Part shown: positions 12,501-27,500 of the stretch, in pieces | Position numbering within the stretch: the first letter of the stretch is position 1 | How the letters are laid out: the number at the start of each line of letters is the position of its first letter | Assembly (NCBI RefSeq): GCF_003286085.1 | Contig: NW_020825288.1 | Coordinates: 7,254,001-7,318,000, forward strand | DNA length: 64,000 nt | DNA from: Drosophila persimilis | Taxonomy: Eukaryota > Arthropoda > Insecta > Diptera > Drosophilidae | Reading direction: 5' to 3' | The notes under the pieces: generated by a model | The model's database searches: none | Told to the model about the DNA's origin: nothing | The model's input: only the letters and a program-made list of their open reading frames with translations | Translations under genes and position numbers: made by a program

Positions 12501-15500
12501 GCAGCAATTACATCAGCAGTTTTTCTTTTTTTTCTGTCTGTGTGTGACCCCTCGAACACACCTGACTGGCAGCTGGTCACTGTCAAGGCAATTAGTGTGT
12601 GTGTGCAGTGCAGTGCGGACTGAAGCTCTCATGAACTTGAACTTTTCGTTTGAGATCGGGCATCGGAAATGTTTTATTCGGACTTGAACTCCAACTCGAG
12701 TTCTTTGAAATGGCAACAAATTATAATAAACAAAGCAATAATCATGCGGATAAACAATAAATGTTTGTTTATCAAGCACAATGAGAAGAGACGATAAAGA
12801 TAATGAAATAACTACGCAGCCAACAAACGGCACTCTTGTTGTTCTCGGTCTGCATTTGCTGCGAGCGAGGGCCACAAGAGAGAGAGAGAGAGAGAGGGTC
12901 ACCTCTGCCGTGCAAAAGCTTGAAAGGCATTTCGAGAGAGAGCAATAGGCAGAGAGAGAGCAATCGAACGATGGTTTTGAAAGAGTATGCCTGCAATGCG
13001 TGTGACGAGATGCGTCCCGTTTTGCTGACACGATGGCAGCGACGCATTGCTGCTGCTGAGAGGGCAATAAAACGAAGAGTAGAAGCGATGGCGAGAGTGT
13101 GCTTTTCGTGAGAGGAGCTCGTAGAAAGAAAAGATCGCTGGAGCCGAAAAACAAACAGTAAAATCGAAAACCACACACATATTGTACATAAATGTACAAT
13201 ATTTGTTTATTTCCATAAATAAACTCTCAATAAAATAAAAAGTAATATCCATAAGCATATGGATAGCATCAGTACACCCGTAAATGATGTCAGTTCAGTC
13301 AGCCTGCCTCGTCCACAGAACAAAACAGAACAGATGTCAGAACCCATGACATGAATGTCCGAGTGAATCATACGCCAACAATAATCGTGTTTGCTGGTTT
13401 TTAGCATAGGTCAGGAATTATGATGATGATGTGATGGCCCCCATTTCTGAATAAAATATGCGAATTTGAATTGAATCCAATGGAGAACACAACACACAAA
13501 ATTATTCGTATAGCACTCGAAAAACACACACTCGTAAAGCCCCTCAGGATGAACCCATTTAAACTGTTTGCGTAATACACTCAACTGAATGAATGGTCAA
13601 TTCCATGGCGAGGTGCGAACTGAATGCGTAAACAATTGAGGCCACATGATCGTCGATGTTTATCAAAAACTAAAGGAACATCTACTGTTTAGAGTACTAG
13701 TATATTGTATATAAAAGTACAATATGTACATTTATACCCATAGAAAACAGTCATTCAAGAGTCTCAGAGTAAAGTCAAGTTTGTAATTAAAAGCGAGATG
13801 CACTATCGGACGTTAGGGAATGACTCAGCCGCCGGACGGAGTGACCACAGCCTGGCATTGACCCATAAGCCGTAGTGTAAGCTGCTCTCGATTTGCTTGT
13901 TGACTTCAGATTACAACAAATATGGATTGTAAGTGAATACACTTGGAGAATAATTAGATTTTATGATTTTTATGAAACTAAAATTGTAGTTTCAACATTT
14001 CTTAGGGAATAGTTTAGGAAAGAACGGATCGTGGATCGTTTAGTATTAGAAAAGGGATAGTTATTTCTTTAATTAAAATAATTGATAGAGGATCATTATT
14101 ATAGGAGAATAAAGTACAAAATCTCTTACAGGGAGTAGTTTAACCACAAGGGATGAGCTTTCATTGAAGCTTTACTTGGAAAGAGCGCAACATCTCTCCC
14201 TCTCTCTCTCCTTACCACTAGCTCTAGCTAGTTTCTATAAATTTCTTGATTTTCACGGATAACATTTCTCTTGGTTTATATTTACTGTAAGAAAAAATAA
14301 TTGTCCAGAAAGTAGCTTTGTTTTTAGTGACTAAACCGTTCGTGTTTTTTTTAGTGCAATGGCATCCGTTCCCGTTTTATTTTTAGCCTGGCATTGTTCG
14401 GCCCCGATTAGAGATCCGGAGACGCGGCTCTGCTCTGGTCACTTACCTCAAGATATTTCCATGCGACAGCTTGTTCAGCAGCTGCACCTCCCGGAGCATA
14501 TTGGGTCGATTGGCCCGCAACTGATTCATCTTCAGCACCATCACCTCGCCGGTCGTCCGGTGTGTGACCTACAAAAACAAACAAAAATCAGAAACATGGC
14601 AACATGGGATATAAAAATCGAGTACGAGCATATTGTACAGTGAGTGGCACATAAATCAAACTCAAGTTCAGGCAATACATGGCACGCGAGAGGACACTAA
14701 CTAATAATGCGCGAGACATGTCACCACCCCGCCGTTCGTTCGATCCAGGGTCAAGTTCGGTGGTGGGGGGGAAAGTCATCTGGTTTGGATAATTGCATTG
14801 AAACAAGTGCAACAAAAGCATTCAGGTTTCTCATTGATTTGTGCAGACCAATCCAAATGGTTTTTGCTAAATGAAAAATCAATAAACTCGTCTGCGTTCG
14901 GGTTTGGTTGAATGCAATTTGAGGCACAGCCATCGTGGCGCAACAGCCACAGCCACTGCCACAGCCACTGCCATGGTCATTGCAATTAAAATTGCAAATT
15001 GAATTTGCCATCAAAGGTGGAACCTCTAAAGTTCATAGGGTATGGCATGGCCACGCCATGTGTCCACTACACGTAGCATGTATTTTTTCCTGCGTCTGAG
15101 TACGGATTGCCACTTGGCGCCAGACAAACAACATTACTCACAATTCGCTTAAATAAATAGCCCCCAGTGGCTGGCAAGACAACAAACACAAGCCACAATG
15201 GCAGCTTGTGTTTGACTCTTCTTTAATTCAATTTTTTTGTATTCTATTTTTATGCCTAGAGCCAAGAAAATACGCCAACAGAAGACCACATTCTGGACTA
15301 AAGAGTACCTTAAACCTTTCCTGGGGGTACACAACAGACACTCTCTAATGCTAAGCCACTCTGGAAGAGAGAAAGCAGAGGATTCAGCCCTGGGAAATTG
15401 TTTTCTTCATTCCGGCTGTAGTTTGGAATAAACTTTATTGGATTAATAGATAATTTCCAGATATATAATAGCTCTAGAGCGAAGTTCCACCTCTTTAAAC

Positions 15501-18500
15501 TTGGGAATCCCATATATCCTTCAAATAGCTTGCTTTCGGAGTCAAATATATCTATAATTTAGGGACTTCTCTCTGCCATTCTTTCCTATATACACCATAT
15601 ACCCCTCGAGAACAACAAGTACTGGGCATAAGAAGCAAACATAGTACAAAGACATAACCAGGAGACAGAGACGAAGTCGCGCGAATTTCTCGGCTCTCCG
15701 CTAATGGCAGCAAATTAAGTTTCCTTCTAGCCAGTTGCAACCCAGACATTCTACAACAAAACAAACTGTGGGTCTGTAGGTGAGTAAGTTGATATGGTAG
15801 ATGGTATATCGTCGTATGGAAATGTGGACCCGGCACACACGTGTGCGTGGGTGACACACACACCGTCGGGCCGATGCCGACAGCCACAACCATTCATTCT
15901 TTATAGTCCTGTTGCTCATTTTGGCCTCTATTCGGTATTCGCTATTCGCAATTCGCTTTGTGGCTTTTGCGTCGGTGTTAACAAATTTATGAAGTTGCCA
16001 TTGTCGTTGTGTTTGTCTTGGGGCCAAAGTCCAATTCATGGCGGTCCCCGGGTGTCAGAGATTGTTTGCCTCATTGTCTGGCAACATGTTGCCAATCAGA
16101 AAATGGTAAAAAGAATGTCTCCTCAGATTCTTAACTCTAACGAGAATTTGATTTCCGCTTTGTGTCACTTTACGAGTTTTTTTTCGACTATCTGCTCATT
16201 TGCTTATCGAAGAGCTTTCAATACAGTAAAACCGAGTGGGATATTTATATATATCCGGCATCGAAGAGCTTTATAATGCCTGACACGCCCAACCGTACAC
16301 GATATAATATTTGTGTAAGCTGAAAAGCTGACAGGTTTTTATGTTCCTGCTGTTTATCGTATTTATTCTATATTTTATATCGCTCTTTAATTACAAAATT
16401 GTTTTCTTGTGCGTGACTTTTGATGACTGAAGGCATTTTCGGTTTGTTTGCCAAATTTATTTGCATGAAATTTGTCTTTACAGCAGAGCCACTCCCCTAG
16501 ATTCGGGGAAATTAGTGAATGAGACAATTAAAGCATTAGACAGCATTTAAGGCCATGTAGAGAGACCATTCATACAAAAATTCTACAGAGTACGTGTATT
16601 CAAAGTAGTGTTCAAAGAAGTTCGAACGCGTTCGTGCCACAGACAAAGGCAAATAGTGCCGGCCCGCCTGCTCGCTGGACCAAAAAGTGGCACGTCCATG
16701 TAGCAGCCTCCCTTCCCTCCCCCACGACTCTCGGCCAGACACAGCCTGCAACTGTGCTAAAAGAGAAGTTATGTGTGGATTGATCGCTGGATTGGCGGCC
16801 AGCTTCAAAGAGGTCTGTGTGTTCGTCTTTTGGGCAGGCCGGCAATGACGTGAGAAAAGAATTACAAACGCCCCAGACATCATGGGCCTTGGAAATAATC
16901 AATTAAACGGAAACAAAGGTGGCGATGGTGGCTGGGAGAGACCTTTCATTCAGCTTCGTGTGTGGGAAACCGTTTGAGGGAAAGGTTCTAAAAGCTTTTC
17001 GAGCTGCTTAAGATTTTCAAACATTCATTGGCACCTCTCTAACTGATTCACACCGTACTCCCTGCTGAAACTCCCTTTACTCTTTCAATTTTCCCCTAAA
17101 TGGTTGATAAACAATCATCAAAAAATTTAAGCAAACAGAAATCATTTGTTTTGTTTGCCTTTAAAGAGCATGAAAATGCTTTCAGGCTTTTTGTGGACTC
17201 TTCAAATAAAGCTCTTCAAAACAAAACAGAAAATGTCAGCGGACTTGAGTCGTCTGTTGTCGAATGGGCAAGTGGTATCGCCAAGTCAAAATGTATAGCA
17301 ACAAGAAGAGAAGATTAAAATAAAGACAAAAATCCCTATGCTATGCCGTTTATTATTCTTGGTCTGCATTTGCTGAAAGCTGAGAGCGAGAGAGATGGTC
17401 ACTTCGGCAGTGCAAAAGCTCATTTCTGTTGTTCTTACAAGACAGTAGGAATTGCCGAGAAAGAGATAGCAATTCGAACGAAGGCATTGCGAGGGTATGC
17501 AATGCGTGCTTAAAGCCGGTGAATATTCGTGAAACTAAATGACGAGGGACTTCGGTTTTCTGACTCGCAGTTTCGCTTCACTTGCATTGTTTTTGCTGAT
17601 GAGAGAGCGATAGAAGGACAGAAGAAATGACAGAGCGAGATCAGGAGAGTAGGCGTCCCGTTTGCTTACACACAAAGCCACAAAAGTGCAATTCCCCTGC
17701 GCTCGCATTGTTTTTGTTACTGACAGAGAGAGAGGGCAATAAAAGGAAGAATATGTAGAGGGAATCCATGAGAGAGAATTCCCAGAGAGTGCGAGAGTTC
17801 CGCGATAAGGCAACGCCTGTGCTCGTAGATCAACAGATAAGACATTGGCGACGGCACTGCTCTTACGGCAAAAAAAATGCAAGTACAAATTATTATTACT
17901 TAACCAGTTTCTTATGGAACCCCCGGTGCCCCCCCGCATCGAATCGCATCACATCGCATACCGTCGATGGTTATGTCAACAACTGCATGTGGCAGGCAAA
18001 TATATTTTGATTTTTTCTTTTTATTTTGGACGTAAATACCCGTATTTTCACTTTCAGTTGAGGCAAAAAATGAAAATAACACCAACAATAAAAATGGAGG
18101 CAGTTGCGGAAATAAAACAACAACGAAAGTTGCCGCACCACCTGAAAATACCAAAGCAACAAAAAAAACAAAAAACATCCTTTTTGACCGAAAGGCCAGC
18201 AGCCTGGAGAGCAGGCCGAAACCAGTCGCAACGGAACCGAGGCTCAGGCTCTGGCTCACGCTGACATTTCAACCGGCAAAAAAAAAAAAAAAAAAAAAAA
18301 AACCTGGCCCAGACCCGACTATGCATTTGGCATCTCTTTAGCGGCCAAAGCCAAACGCGTTTCGATGCGGCACGGGGTACACGTGTGACATTCGATCGTA
18401 GGACTGCGACGGCGATTGCCGCACCGGCGGCCACCGGCTGAGCGGAGAAAATATTTCAGATATTTCCACACAGCGTTTCGTTTTGCTGGTTAACAAATAT

Positions 18501-21500
18501 TTAATGCGATTTACAGTTGCTGCTGCTGCTGCTGCTGGTCAATCATCTTTCTACACGGGCGACTCGGTGGCAACTTGTTGTGGCAACACCAGTTAGCGGT
18601 ACAATGTCATACAGACGCAGAGAAGCGCAGAGCAGAGCAGAGCGGAGCGGAGCGGATCGGGTCTTTCTGGCCAAAACGTGTTCTGGCACGCTCTCGCGCG
18701 TTTTTTTTTTCACGCGGCTCTGTGAATACAGAGAAAGACAGAAAAATACAGAAATACGCACGACAAATGTCGGTTAAAACTATGTAAGACAAATATTAGA
18801 CGAGAGAGGTGTCTCAGTGGTGCTTCTGTCGGTGAATGGCGCTGGTTATGCCCATTCCCAGTAGCCATGAGAGAGTCCACCAAGCAGAACAAGCTGTAAG
18901 CCGGCTTTTTGAATGGAATTTAACCCAGTTTGCTTTCTTCTGTCCGTCTTTCTACTCTTCTGGTGGTGTCTTTTCGGTTTTCGGCCAAGAGGCCGCTCCA
19001 AATGGCTTTTATTGCTCTGGTCAGTTATAACCAGTGGCCGGAGACAGGTGTTTTTGGTGCTTGGACGCCATAGTTTGTTGTGATATTTGCATGCCACAGA
19101 AGTGACAGCTCCAAATGGGATTAATTATAATAATAATCACTAAATAGAAAGAGACTTTAGTTTTTCTATAGCGACATCTTCGATTCAAAGTCTTTTCATA
19201 CTACACTCACAGAAAAATCGATTTTTGAGCTTAAAAATAGTGGAATTAAATGGAAATCCCTTTTATTTTGAACATAAAGAGTTTTTTTGGAATGTCTCAT
19301 ATTTAATTGAAATATATAAACATTAAAAATAAATATAGTACATTAAATTTGTGGGGAATATACTTCATTTAAATGTGCAAATATTTTTTAAATACGAGAA
19401 AATTAATTTAGTACTGAACGGTATTTTCTTTAGTACGAAAAGATTTAATTTAAGCATGAAAATATTTTTTAAGAATGAGAAAATTAATTTAAATCTGAAA
19501 TGTATTTTTTAAATACAAAAATATTTACATTTAATCTGAAATATGTTTTTTAAATATGACAAGATTTAATTAATATATGAAAATATTTTTTGAAATATGA
19601 GAAATATAATTTAAATTTGAAGTATACTTTTTTATGCATATATGAAAATATTTAATTTAAATCTGAGATGTATTTTTTTAAATACAAAAATATTTAATTT
19701 AATTATGGCAATATTTTTTTTATATGCGAAATTTAGTGTAAATCTGAACTATATTTTTTTGAATATGTAAATATTTTATTAAAATGCGAAATACAGTTTT
19801 GTAACTATAAAAACATTTAATTTCAATGTGAAATACATTTCATTTACAACATTTACAACAATTTCCCCTTTCGTACATTTTTATCCAATGATCCTTCTTT
19901 TTTTTTTGTATCAATGAATACCCCGAACACCTGTCGTCCAGTCAGCAGAGTTTTTCGTTTACGATAAACTAAGACTAAAATTAACCTTGATAATTCATGG
20001 CTTTGTCCAGTGCTGGCTGGCTGACGTACTAGACCATATTTTTAGACCTCATGAAGTCGTCGATGCGGTATGCGTGGCCATTATCAGTATCAGGGCTATC
20101 AGCAAATATTTGGATTATAATTTAATGGGTAATCTTATCTGGAGGGTGGGGGCCCAGTCTTATCGCCTGCGGACTGCGGCCTGCGGGGAACGCACTTATG
20201 AATGGCCATAAAGATGCAGCCACAAGTGGGTGGATTCCACCTGAATTAATTAGCCAAAGAGCGGGCGAGTGGAGCGCGTGCATCAATCACCATAAACCCC
20301 ATAAACATTTATGGGGTCTGCGGAGAGCGGAACACAAAAAACAGAAATTATATCTATATTTTGGGGGCGGGGGGAGGAGTCGTAAAAAAAAACCATGAAC
20401 CGACAGCTCTCAAGAGTGCCGTTTTAAGCGGTCTCAAATTTGATTTTCATGCCGCAGACACCTTGCGGCCGAGTGGGCGTTGGGGCAACCTGGAAGTGCA
20501 GCATATCAGAGAACAAATTTCAATGCGAAGATGTTGCAAGCTGCAATTACAGCCGGCACTCAGGCAAAAGATACAGTTGCCAAGATACAAATTGTTTTTT
20601 TGTTTCTATTGAACTCGGACTTTGGCTCGTTAAAATTATTACTGCTTTTAACAGTGGGTTTTTAATTGTTAACGGAAGCTTTTTGGCCGCTTTTGGCCGC
20701 AAAGTTATGCAAATGTTTTTTGTTGGCGGCTCCTGGCTCTCTGGCCGGCTTGTTGTTGCTTCCTTTTGTTGAACAAAATTTAATTTCGTGTTGAGCAAAT
20801 AATTTAACAAGAAACATGTTGTAAAAGCGAGGCAGGAAGCAGCGGCTGCAGCGGCAACAGCGGCAGCTGCAACACACGCATATTGCACAACATTTTGTGG
20901 GAGGATGAAGTGGCAGCAGTGGCAGTGGCAGTGGCAGTGGCAGCAATTATTAACCGTTAGTTGCCTGCCAACATGGAAATTCGATATTGCAGGCGGGGGC
21001 GGGGACGAGGGAGGAGACGCTGCCTATAGATACATTTTGTGTCTAAAATGCGGAAATTCAAGGAGAGAGAGAGAGAGAGAGAGAGACAGAGTGTAATATT
21101 CCCCTTGCATAATCTATGGCTCGATCAGCCTTCAAGATCACCTTCAAACGGCAGTTCATTGCACGGTCTACGCTCTGGAACTATCTCTGGTATCTCTAAG
21201 TATAGTTTAATGGGCCCCATGTTATGTCATCCCATTTAATGCTGTTCTCACGATCGACGAGACTCTAGGACGGCGCAACAGCGAACTTTACGATTACACG
21301 GGACCCGGGCCCCCGCATCCGTCTCGGCCTATAAAAAAAAACATTCAAAATCGAACACGTTCTACATATTGAATTGTAATAAAGTCACTCAGACATCACA
21401 GAGCCTGATCACAGGGGAAATGTGCCTCGAATATGCTTAAAGGTAGGTTTCTACCCTTTTTGTTCCTATAAACTGGAATACGTGCCCCCCCCTGTTGCCT

Positions 21501-24500
21501 TGTAGGTGGGGACATTCTTCTGATTGAACTTGATTTGTTTATGGGCTTGTCGCCTCCGCTACACTGCAAGAGGCACCCCCCTCCCCACCCCTTACTATAG
21601 ATATATAGTATCTCTCTGTATCTATGAAAACGAAGGTCACTGATATTTTTGATTCTTTTGGCAAATTTTTAAAAAATATGTATAGGCCAGTTAATGATTA
21701 AATAATTTTTGCCGCCCCTTTTAATGCCTGTCACCGCTATTTATTTACCTTTGGTAGGCACTGTAAAAGCCGCTTAACTTGTTTACTTTTCGAATCAATG
21801 GCATGCCAAAAGACATAATAAATGGGTTAAATAAACAGAAAAAACGCCAGACTTGCCACAGAAACGCGTAGCATTTTTTGGCAGGGCATAGAAAATTACA
21901 GTTGTTATTCATCAAATCGAATATGTATCCCCAAGGTAGTTTCCGCCAAATGAATACTACGAATACACTCGCAAGTAGTTAAAAATTCAGTGCTAAAAAC
22001 ATTCTAGCCTGAGTCATGGTTAAAGTATTCATTTATTCATAGAACATTAAGCAGTGAGGGAGGAGAACCTTGAATACTGGGAATAATAGCCATAGATATT
22101 CGCACTATAAAGTATCTGTGGATTATCTATGAAGAGATGATACATATCTCCAGACAGATATAAGGATTACAAAGCGACTGGTGTTTCATTCTGTACTTTG
22201 AAATTTGATCTGTGGGAAAGCGAGTTGCTTCATGGAAATCGAGAATATTGATTGTATATCTCTGCAGGGGCGGAACCAGGACTAGACGAAGGGGGGTACG
22301 GATTTTTTATATGAATTTTTATATATTTTTTATTTATTATTTTTATTTTTTTATTTTATTTTTTAGTATTTTTTTTATGTAAAATTTATTTTTATTTATT
22401 TTTTTTTCTATTTTAATTGTTTTTTATATGCACTCAAAAGTATTGATTCGACCCAAAAACATTGGCAAAACCCAATTTGTTTTCTACTAATAAGCAGCCT
22501 TCCCTTGGGCTACTCTCTGTGTCACGCGTCATGCAGCGGCGCTCCTCGGTTCTCTACTTGGCTTGGCTTGGACCTCTGGTCGCTCGTCCAGCTCTCCCTC
22601 GGGCTATTCCCTTATATCTCTGTGCCACGCGTCATGCGGCAGCGCCACTTGGTCTTCGACTTGGCTTGGCTTTGTCCTCTGGGCGATGTTCCAGCTTTCC
22701 CTCGGGTTCCTCCCCTTGCATCTCTCTGTCACGCGTCATGCGGCAGCGCCACTCGGTCTTCGACTTGGCTTGGCTTGGTCCTATGGTCGCTCGTCCAGGT
22801 TAAAGTTCTAACATCTTCTAATCTACTAAGTAGCCCTGAAATATCTCACGTCTATGCACTAATTACCCCTCAAATTTCATTGCAAAAAACATCTCACATT
22901 TTATATAGACATTGATCTATCCCTCCCATCCCCCTCCCCCCTTCCGATGATGATGATGTTTGTTCGTTCTGTAAACGAGTAAATAATTCCATCTTTAATG
23001 CGAACACAATTTAATTAAATGGATAAAACGTAACACAAAATCAATTAAAAGCAACGAACGCGCTGTCTTGTCTTGTCTTGTCTTGTCCATGGAAAAGCAC
23101 ACACGACGACAACAAAAACGTCGTCAAACTGTGCTAAATACCAGAAATGAACGATACAGACAGAGAGGCAGAAGAGGGGGGGAGACAGAGACAGTGCCTA
23201 ACTGTTAATTGGATGTGGCGACTGTCAATCGATAGGTGGGGAAGTGTGTAAAGAACGAGCAGAGCACTGTCTCTCTCTCTCTCCCTGTCTGTGGCTCGTG
23301 TTTGGGGATTAAAAAGAAAAATTAATTTGACCTTAGAGCAAAATTTATCGAATTGCCAATTGATCGATTGATGGGATGGGTAGCACTTTTATTGGATTCC
23401 CCATTTTGATGGCATTGGAGGAAAGTCTCAGTCAGACTTGGATCAAATAGGCACACTCTCTCGCTCTCTCTCTGTCGTGTTTAGGGATTAAGGAAAAATT
23501 CATTTGACCTTAGAGCAAAATTTATCGAATTGCCAATTGATCGAACGATGGAATGGGCAGCACTCTTTCGCTTTTATTGGATTCCTCTTTTCTATTGCAT
23601 TGGAGGAAAGTCTCAGTCAGACTTGGATCATATATGCACACTCTCTCTCTCTCTCTCTGTCGCGTTTTGGGATTAGGGTTAGAGCAATATTTATTGAATT
23701 GCCGATTGATCGATTGATGGAATGGGCAGCACTTTTTCGCTTTTATTGGATTCCCATTTAGAATGTTGGCGCCTTCGAGGAGAGCCCGCAGTCGGACTTG
23801 GATCAAATATGCGCGACGGGTAAAAGTCATGCAGTTTAATTGGTTTTATCGCACGCCTCGAATCGGCAGCAGGAACATCAATGGGCTCTCGGACATTCGT
23901 CAATTAAATTAGAAATCCGTGTGGCAGGGCGACGCGTGTGTCGCCCTTGGACAGGGAGGGGGGAGGCAAAGGGAGTTGCATTTGGCCATTTAAGACACGT
24001 CGCTGTGATTAAAATCAACATAAAGTCCAGACACACGTCTGGTTCTGCCCCTCACGAGAGAGACAACAACGAGGCACTTCCGTTATCGTGGCTGTTGCTG
24101 TGCCACTAAGTGTGGCGCATTTGCCATAAACAGCTGCCACAGCAGCAGCAGCCGCATAGGCCTCTGTCGTCTAGTGTCGCCCTCGGTCGCTTCCTTTGAC
24201 AACCCAACCCAACCCAGCCGCCGCGCTCCGCACCAAAACAGCGATCCAATCAAGACGGCTCCCCGTTGCATGTTGCCCATAAAAGGGTCAGAGGCATGTT
24301 GGTGGCGATTAGCACGAGATGCCACAGCCGCCACCAGCCCGAGGACCCAGCCCCGGGGGTGCCCGGGGAGTCGAAAGGGTTTTCCCTATTTGGCTAGCCA
24401 GAGACGCATCTCATTTGAATGGATCTTTCAAGTCTTTTGGGACAAAGAGCTGCATCTGATGCGGCATGCAACAGTCGCAAAACAAAGAGGAAGATACATG

Positions 24501-27500
24501 CAGCAAGGCAGGCAAGAAATCAGCCAAAGAACACCAAAGCTGAAATACTCTTCAAGAAGAGGAAAATAAAATATTCGATTTTAAAATGCAAAACATAACA
24601 TAAATAAAAAAAAAACCAATTCAAAAACCTATTTAAAATAAACAATAAAATATATGACAAAAAATAATAATAAGCATTTAAAAAAAAAATTGAATAAATA
24701 ACCTAATTATTTAAAATAAAAACAATAAATATTTAAAATAAAAATACTAAATATATCAAATAAAAATTATAAAATTCAAAATAAAAATACTGAATATTTA
24801 AAATAAAAATAATAAGCATTTTAAATAAGGTAAAAAAATAATAAATAAATAATATATATTTAAAAAAAAATATATATTTAAGAAAAATAAAAATAATGAA
24901 TATTTAAAATAAATATTATAACCAGAAGACAAATCCCTTTAAAAATAATAAAAATCAATTTAAAACGTAATATAGATAAAATTAAACGGAAAAAATGTAA
25001 TACATCAAATTTTTAGGAGATATATTGATTTCTGATGTGAAATATATTTATTTTATATATGAAATGTACTTAAATCAAATATTTTCATATTTTGATATGT
25101 GATATATTTTTTGTTACAATTTTCACTTCCGTATCAAATTAACTATTAAAAAAAAAAAAAATAGCAAAACCAAACTTGAAAACTTAGACACAAAAAAAGG
25201 GACAAAAATGAAGAAATCATTGTGAAAATTAAAATTGCAGTGACTTTTTATATCAATTCAGCTGCAAGTCTATAGAATATAGACCTTTCGGATTCCTACT
25301 AAATCTATAGATAGGACAAATTCCTGTCCAGAAATCTAGGAGGCACAATGCGAGTTCTGAGCCTCTGTTCAGAGTGGAAATGCCTTGTGTAAGGGTATCC
25401 AAAAATAGGCCTCTAAAACCTACATTCTGCTTGATCTTTGAGCCGTACTTTGGCGGCTTCTTAAAGAGACAGCGAAAAGAGAGACACGAGAGAGCGAGCA
25501 AGGGAGAGAGAGAGAGAGAGAGAGTACGAAATGTAATTGGTTTGGCGCGTTAATAATCAATTGTCGTTTACATTGAAAATGTTGCATGCCACGGGATGAG
25601 TAGCGGCAAATATCGATGGTGTCGGCAACATTTGTTTGTTGTTCAGCCAAAGAGACACCGAGGAATGCCAAACGACAAGAGCCAGCCACCATTCCGAGCC
25701 ATTCTATCCATCGATTGTGGCGTCAGTCTGCAGACCGTAGACTGCCCTTGACGAAGTGCCACCACATGTTGCAGTTGCAGTAGCAGTAGCCGCCACCAGA
25801 CGTAACTCTCATTGATGGCGGCGGGGCATGTCAAGTGGTCTACACGTGTCGCCCAGCCAGCCCGTTCTAATCGGGGAGGTTGGGGCAGAAACCAGTCGGA
25901 CTGGTGCTCAAGTCCATCAATCAGCGGCTTGTTTGGGGCCAGCAGCAAGCAGCCATCAGCCAGCAGAATGGCTTTTTAATTGTCGCAAATATTTATGGGA
26001 AATTTCTCACGCATTACCTGTGGTACTCGGGAGCCTCTCTGAGGGTTTCGAACGATCGCTTACCTGAAATCAAACAGAGAAATACATTTGTTAATTGCTG
26101 GCAATGAACTTAACAATAAACAAAGTCTTGATTAAAATGTGCGCATAAATTACGAGTACCCTTCATATAAAGAAAGCTCAAGAGCCGAAGAAAGAAAGAA
26201 AGAAAGAAAGAAACACAATAAACAATAAACAATTTAATTACGCATCGTTTGCGGTACACACGGTACAAAAAAAAAGTGAAATGCAGACCAACAAAAACAC
26301 AAAAACAATAATAAATTTTTAATATATTTCACAGATTTTCTTATATCAAATGTGAGAGAAAAATGTTGCGATCTTCATCACTCCAAAGCGTGGCACGAGG
26401 GCCATAAATTACATCTTTTTTTTTTGTGGATTGGAAAAACCTACGCACTCCCCCTCATCCCCCTCACCCCCTCCCCCCATGGTGGTGTCGCGTGTAGTCG
26501 ACTTTGAAATAGAAAGTCTGCATTATAATTGCTTTGTTTTAGTTTTTTCCACACCATATTTTCCAGCCATTGTTGGCTACCGTAAAAAAAAAAAACACTC
26601 AACACTCAACTCTTTTTGGCAAATTGCAGGAAAAATATTTGCCAATGGCTTTTCGTCTTTCTCCGAGGCTGAACATCTGCATACCATCTTGTAGCTTGTA
26701 GCTTGTATCTTGTATCTCGACAACTGTGAATGGCGCTGGCCGGGGCCTGCGACATGTCAACTATTTCAAGGCTAAATCAGTCAGAGGCAGTCCATCCGTG
26801 CCTCCGCTTGGGGGCATTCAACTCCGAGTCCCTCCGCTGATGGTTTTATGAAACAACTTCGGAATGCATTTGCCTGTCATTTTGTTAATTGAAAGTTGGG
26901 CTGACAACAAACAGACCTCCTCCGCCCCTCCCCTGCCCCTCTGCTGACTTGTTTAAGTGCAAATATGGGCAGAGTTCTAACTAAAAGAGCAAACAGCGTC
27001 CAATCAATTAGAACAAACACAAAACTGGGCTTTTCCCAGGCACGAATTTGGTTCGTTAAAATATTTTCATTCGGGGGCGCACCCTGCCCCTTCCACCGTC
27101 CACCGTCTGCTCATTATTTTCTGGCTTTTCCAATGCGTTCAAAAAATAAATAATAATACTCGTAATAAAGTTGCACAACATTGTACAGTCACAGACATAC
27201 CCGTCAGACGTGTACGAATTTGAATGGAGCGCGGGGGGAGGGAAGGGGCGATGCGGCTCTGTCGCTGACAATCATTTGGCGCTTTGTCTCTTTTTTTTTG
27301 GGGCATTTGCTGGGAGCAGCCGCGTCAAGCCGTCAGATGCGTTTGTTGCCACACCGCTCCGACTCGAGACCCGACTCCGGCCAGAGCCCACGACTCTCCC
27401 TGGGCTTAGAAATGCAACCGAAAAAAAAATTTATAATAATTTTTACTTTTTTGGCGCCGTGACAAATTTAAATGAGCGCAGCGCACACACACACACACAC

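Larger units (their letters stand above)
3084..14446 (-). other. cdi intron, 11.4 kb
   Basis: I found no convincing coding exon on either strand. The sequence has GA, TC and GGAGG-type simple repeats, a 35-bp minisatellite near 4.84 kb, a longer one near 7.0-7.3 kb, an AT-rich block at 7.74-8.36 kb, and a GA-rich dispersed unit near 12.84-13.12 kb. Short tandem steps also occur (AGCC near 10800, TTGACTGG near 10.9 kb, CCGTT near 10.12 kb). The rest looks like unique, moderately AT-rich intron. Confidence 0.8.

Noticed and set aside
12513..13199. 228-codon minus-strand open frame
   Set aside because: Composition is Ser/Leu/Cys-rich from CT tracts, with no domain; it overlaps the GA-rich dispersed repeat.
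18278..18302. Poly(A) run as the tail of a retroposed gene
   Set aside because: No gene-like body precedes it on either strand and no target-site duplication was found.
22462..22915. Overlapping plus-strand frames of 80-136 codons
   Set aside because: They arise from the GC-rich 103-bp tandem array and have a repetitive composition without a recognisable domain.
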